A stretch of DNA of 64,000 bases, taken from positions 186,001-250,000 of the forward strand of contig JAZKFZ010000005.1 in assembly GCA_040386155.1 (NCBI GenBank). Reading direction: 5' to 3'. Below the pieces are notes generated by a model. The model was not told where the DNA came from. It saw nothing but the letters and a program-made list of their open reading frames with translations, and ran no database searches. This document shows, piece by piece, positions 61,447 to 64,000 of the stretch (the stretch's first letter is position 1; each line of letters begins with the position of its first letter). This stretch comes from M0103 sp040386155 (GTDB taxonomy: Bacteria; Bacteroidota; Bacteroidia; Flavobacteriales_D; Crocinitomicaceae). Position numbers and translations under genes: made by a program.

Positions 61447-63840
61447 ATGCGTTTCTACTTCTTTTTTTGTCTCTCTTTTTTTATCGCATTTCAAGTAATT
61501 TCACAAGAAAAATTCACACTTAGTGGTTATATGACAGACCTCTCGAGTGGAGAAGCAATTATTGGAGGCAAAGCGTATATTAAAAGCATCAATCAAGGAG
61601 CAGTGACGAATACCTATGGTTTTTACTCACTAACTGTTCCCGCTGGCATCTACGAAATTGAATTTCAAGCGACTGGTTTAAGCACGCGGGTAATCACCTT
61701 AGACCTTACCAAAGACATTGTAAAAAATATTGAGTTTACAGGCAATCAAATTGAAGAAGTAGAAATTAATGCCATGCGAAAGGACAATGTTAACTCCGCA
61801 AAAATTGGTACCATCGAATTAAAAATTGAAGAGATAAAAACACTTCCTGCTTTTATGGGTGAAGTGGATTTAATAAAAATTATTCAGCTTTTACCTGGCG
61901 TTTCTTCCGTTTCTGAGGGCGGACAAGGATTTTATGTGCGTGGTGGTGGTCCTGATCAAAACTTAGTTTTAGTCGACGAGGCTGTCGTGTATAATGCAGC
62001 GCATCTTTTTGGATTTTTCTCTGTTTTTAATGCCGATGCTGTGAAAGGCGTAACGCTGACGAAAGGAGGAATTCCAGCCAACTTCGGCGGACGAATGTCA
62101 TCTGTTTTAGAGGTAAACATGAAAGAAGGAAACCTAAAAGAATTTCATGTAAAAGGCGGAATTGGATTGATTGCTTCTCGACTCACCGTTGAAGGTCCAC
62201 TCAAAAAAGACCGGGGTTCCTTTATTGTTTCTGCACGAAGAACGTACCTCGATTTAATCATGAAAGCAGCAATTCCAGACTCTTCACCCTTTGCCGGCAC
62301 TAGCTACTATTTTTACGATCTAAATGCAAAATTGAACTATAAAATCACTGATAAAGATCGGATCTACTTAAGCGGCTATTATGGAAAAGATGTCTTCAAT
62401 TTTGATAACAAAGAAGACGGCTTCAACATGAACATGCCTTGGGGAAATGCTGTTGCATCCTTGCGATGGAATCACCTTTTTTCGAATAAATTATTCATGA
62501 ATGTCACGGGTACATTTACAGACTATCGTTTTTCTTTTGGATCTACACAAGATGAATTTAGCTTATTGCTAAAATCGGGAATTCAAGATTATGGTGCAAA
62601 AGTCGATTTTTCATACTACCCCAACGCACGCCACAAAATAAAATGGGGAGCAGATTACACCTATCATATTTTTACACCAAGTAGCGTCTCTGCAAAAGTG
62701 GATACGACCGTTTTTGACACAGGCAACTCACAAAAGCTCTACAGTCACGAAACTGGTGCATATTTCCTTGATGAATTTGATGTAACTGAGAATTTTAAAA
62801 TTAATGCTGGCCTTCGATATAGTACTTATACACAAGTTGGAGCTTTTACTCGTTACATCAAAGGTGACCTGAGTTCACCCGACACTTCAATTACCTACGG
62901 AAAAGGAGATGTTGTTCAATTTTACCATGGACTTGAACCACGACTTTCCATGCGCTACCTTTTGAAAGATAACAGTGCCATCAAAGGTGGATTTTCATAC
63001 AACTATCAATATGTGCATCTCGCCTCTTTCAGTGCCGTATCATTACCAACTGATATTTGGTATCCCGCAACAGATAAAGCGAAACCACAAATTGGATGGC
63101 AAGCATCACTGGGCTATTTTCGGAATTTCTTGAATGATATGCTTGAAACATCAGTGGAAGTGTACTACAAAGGCATGAACAATTTGATCGAATTTAGAGA
63201 GGGGGCTATTCCAGGAGATCAGATCAATGACAATGTAGACAATTTAATGACCTTTGGAAAAGGATGGAGTTATGGACTTGAATTATTTGTACGTAAAACC
63301 CGAGGGAAATTTACAGGATGGGTAGGCTACACAATTGCAAAAACAGAACGTAAATTTCCCGAATTAAACAATGGCAATCCTTATCCAGCAAAATATGATA
63401 GAAGACATGATCTATCTATTGTGGCAAGCTACAAACTCAATGATCATTGGGTGTTTGGTGGTTCGTTCATTTTTGCGACAGGAAACACATTGACACTTCC
63501 AGCTTCTTGGTACGTGTTAGACCAGACATTGCTATTTAACTACGGAGCAAGAAATTCAACTCGAATGGCACCTTACCACCGTTTGGATTTGTCAGCTACC
63601 TGGTACGATAAAGAGTTCAAGTTTAAAACTGATCCAGCGACAGGAGATCAACTAAAAGTGAAAAAGAAGTTTAGAAACAGTATTGCCATTTCAGTGTACA
63701 ATATTTACAACCGCTTGAATCCATTGTTCGTTTATGTGGACAACGACGGGAACTTTTTACAAGGCGATTTTAAATTGACTGTCAAGCAAGTCACACTATT
63801 CCCCATTATTCCTGGGATCATGTGGAATTTTGAATTTTAA
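61447..63840 (+). CDS. TonB-dependent outer-membrane receptor
   Basis: 797 residues. Signal peptide (1-20, ending VISQ), then a carboxypeptidase-D-like regulatory domain (about 22-95, FTLSGYMTDLSSGEAIIGG). The plug (about 115-225) has LIKIIQLLPGVSSVSEGGQGF, YVRGGGPDQNLVLVDEAVVY and GGRMSSVLEV, followed by a beta-barrel to the end (TVKQVTLFPIIPGIMWNFEF). Such receptors import large or scarce ligands, driven by TonB. The gene at 63854 encodes its likely DUF4249-type surface lipoprotein partner. Ligand unknown. Complete. Confidence 0.92.
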   Translation: MRFYFFFCLSFFIAFQVISQEKFTLSGYMTDLSSGEAIIGGKAYIKSINQGAVTNTYGFYSLTVPAGIYEIEFQATGLSTRVITLDLTKDIVKNIEFTGNQIEEVEINAMRKDNVNSAKIGTIELKIEEIKTLPAFMGEVDLIKIIQLLPGVSSVSEGGQGFYVRGGGPDQNLVLVDEAVVYNAAHLFGFFSVFNADAVKGVTLTKGGIPANFGGRMSSVLEVNMKEGNLKEFHVKGGIGLIASRLTVEGPLKKDRGSFIVSARRTYLDLIMKAAIPDSSPFAGTSYYFYDLNAKLNYKITDKDRIYLSGYYGKDVFNFDNKEDGFNMNMPWGNAVASLRWNHLFSNKLFMNVTGTFTDYRFSFGSTQDEFSLLLKSGIQDYGAKVDFSYYPNARHKIKWGADYTYHIFTPSSVSAKVDTTVFDTGNSQKLYSHETGAYFLDEFDVTENFKINAGLRYSTYTQVGAFTRYIKGDLSSPDTSITYGKGDVVQFYHGLEPRLSMRYLLKDNSAIKGGFSYNYQYVHLASFSAVSLPTDIWYPATDKAKPQIGWQASLGYFRNFLNDMLETSVEVYYKGMNNLIEFREGAIPGDQINDNVDNLMTFGKGWSYGLELFVRKTRGKFTGWVGYTIAKTERKFPELNNGNPYPAKYDRRHDLSIVASYKLNDHWVFGGSFIFATGNTLTLPASWYVLDQTLLFNYGARNSTRMAPYHRLDLSATWYDKEFKFKTDPATGDQLKVKKKFRNSIAISVYNIYNRLNPLFVYVDNDGNFLQGDFKLTVKQVTLFPIIPGIMWNFEF

Positions 63841-63853
63841 CATTTTGTTACCA

Positions 63854-64000
63854 ATGAGAGCATCAATCATCGTACTAATTTTAGCTTCTTTTCTATTGCA
63901 TTCGTGTGAAAAAGAAATTCAAATCGATATTCCAGGCTACGAAGAAAAAGTAGTCATTGACGGGAAAATTGAAACAAATTCGCCACCAATAGTGCTACTG
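63854..64000 (+). CDS. DUF4249-like lipoprotein, 3' partial
   Basis: The first 49 residues are seen before the window edge, with an ATG at 63854 thirteen bases after the TonB receptor. N-terminal signal with lipobox LLHSC (Cys18), then EKEIQIDIPGYEEKVVIDGKIETN, the usual opening of DUF4249 proteins, which recur directly downstream of this receptor type in Bacteroidota. It is probably an outer-membrane surface lipoprotein partner of the receptor. The remainder is outside the window. Confidence 0.75.
   Translation, partial: MRASIIVLILASFLLHSCEKEIQIDIPGYEEKVVIDGKIETNSPPIVLL

Overview
The window looks like a chromosomal segment of a flavobacterium, phylum Bacteroidota, probably close to Fluviicola/Crocinitomicaceae; the family placement is inference. 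Evidence seen here: AT-rich DNA, several secreted proteins with type IX secretion (T9SS) sorting tails (genes at 2634, 5338, 41444, a type-B tail at 23342 and probably 13119), a TonB receptor followed by a DUF4249-like lipoprotein, a DUF4290 gene beside murA, and many copies of the Bacteroidota -7 promoter box TAnnTTTG. No phage, insertion sequence, CRISPR array or tRNA gene was recognised. Most of the window is an ordinary core genome with tightly packed, often overlapping genes.

Layout. 1-9 kb: 3' end of a carotenoid hydroxylase gene, rlmF, small envelope proteins, a secreted alpha/beta hydrolase, a NYN-domain protein, a secreted cyanophycinase-like peptidase, DUF1826- and DUF1398-like proteins, a Qnr-like pentapeptide protein and a STAS-like protein. 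9-13 kb: lon and dusB on the minus strand, separated by a repeat-built noncoding element. 13-17.7 kb: a giant repeat-containing secreted protein. 17.8-23.2 kb: a minus-strand run purL, DUF4290, murA, a TlpA-like thioredoxin and a PhnA-like protein. 23.3-29.3 kb: a type-B T9SS cargo, a collagen-like protein with 95 uninterrupted Gly-X-Y triplets, and an overlapping pair of an FAD protein and an Lcp/MpaB-type haem oxygenase. 29.3-38.5 kb: tgt, an LptF/G permease and a DUF481 protein; a glycosyltransferase, ECF sigma factor and rsmG; a PafA-like phosphatase; a rhomboid protease; a SixA-like phosphatase.

38.6-47.8 kb: an ECF sigma factor operon with envelope proteins, the RNase P RNA gene, a solute-binding lipoprotein, a HEAT-like protein, a DMT transporter, ribD and an MFS transporter. 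47.9-53.2 kb: a CRTAC1-like protein with a vanadium haloperoxidase-like protein, then a penicillin-acylase-family hydrolase. 53.4-56.1 kb: a peroxide-defence cluster (dps, peroxiredoxin, thioredoxin, small partner) divergent from oxyR. 56.1-56.6 kb: a four-unit noncoding tandem array. 56.6-61.3 kb: pheT, a zinc-finger membrane protein, bioD and bioA. 61.4-64 kb: the TonB receptor and the start of its DUF4249-like partner.

The most unusual signals are the 125-133 bp array between oxyR and bioA, in which each unit joins a hairpin to a perfect -7 box; a group of genes whose -7 box lies four bases from the start codon, suggesting leaderless mRNAs, with rnpB as an internal ruler; an Asp in place of the fosfomycin-target Cys in MurA; loss of the zinc-binding Cys triad in Tgt; and Lcp-like haem residues in the oxygenase overlapping the FAD gene.
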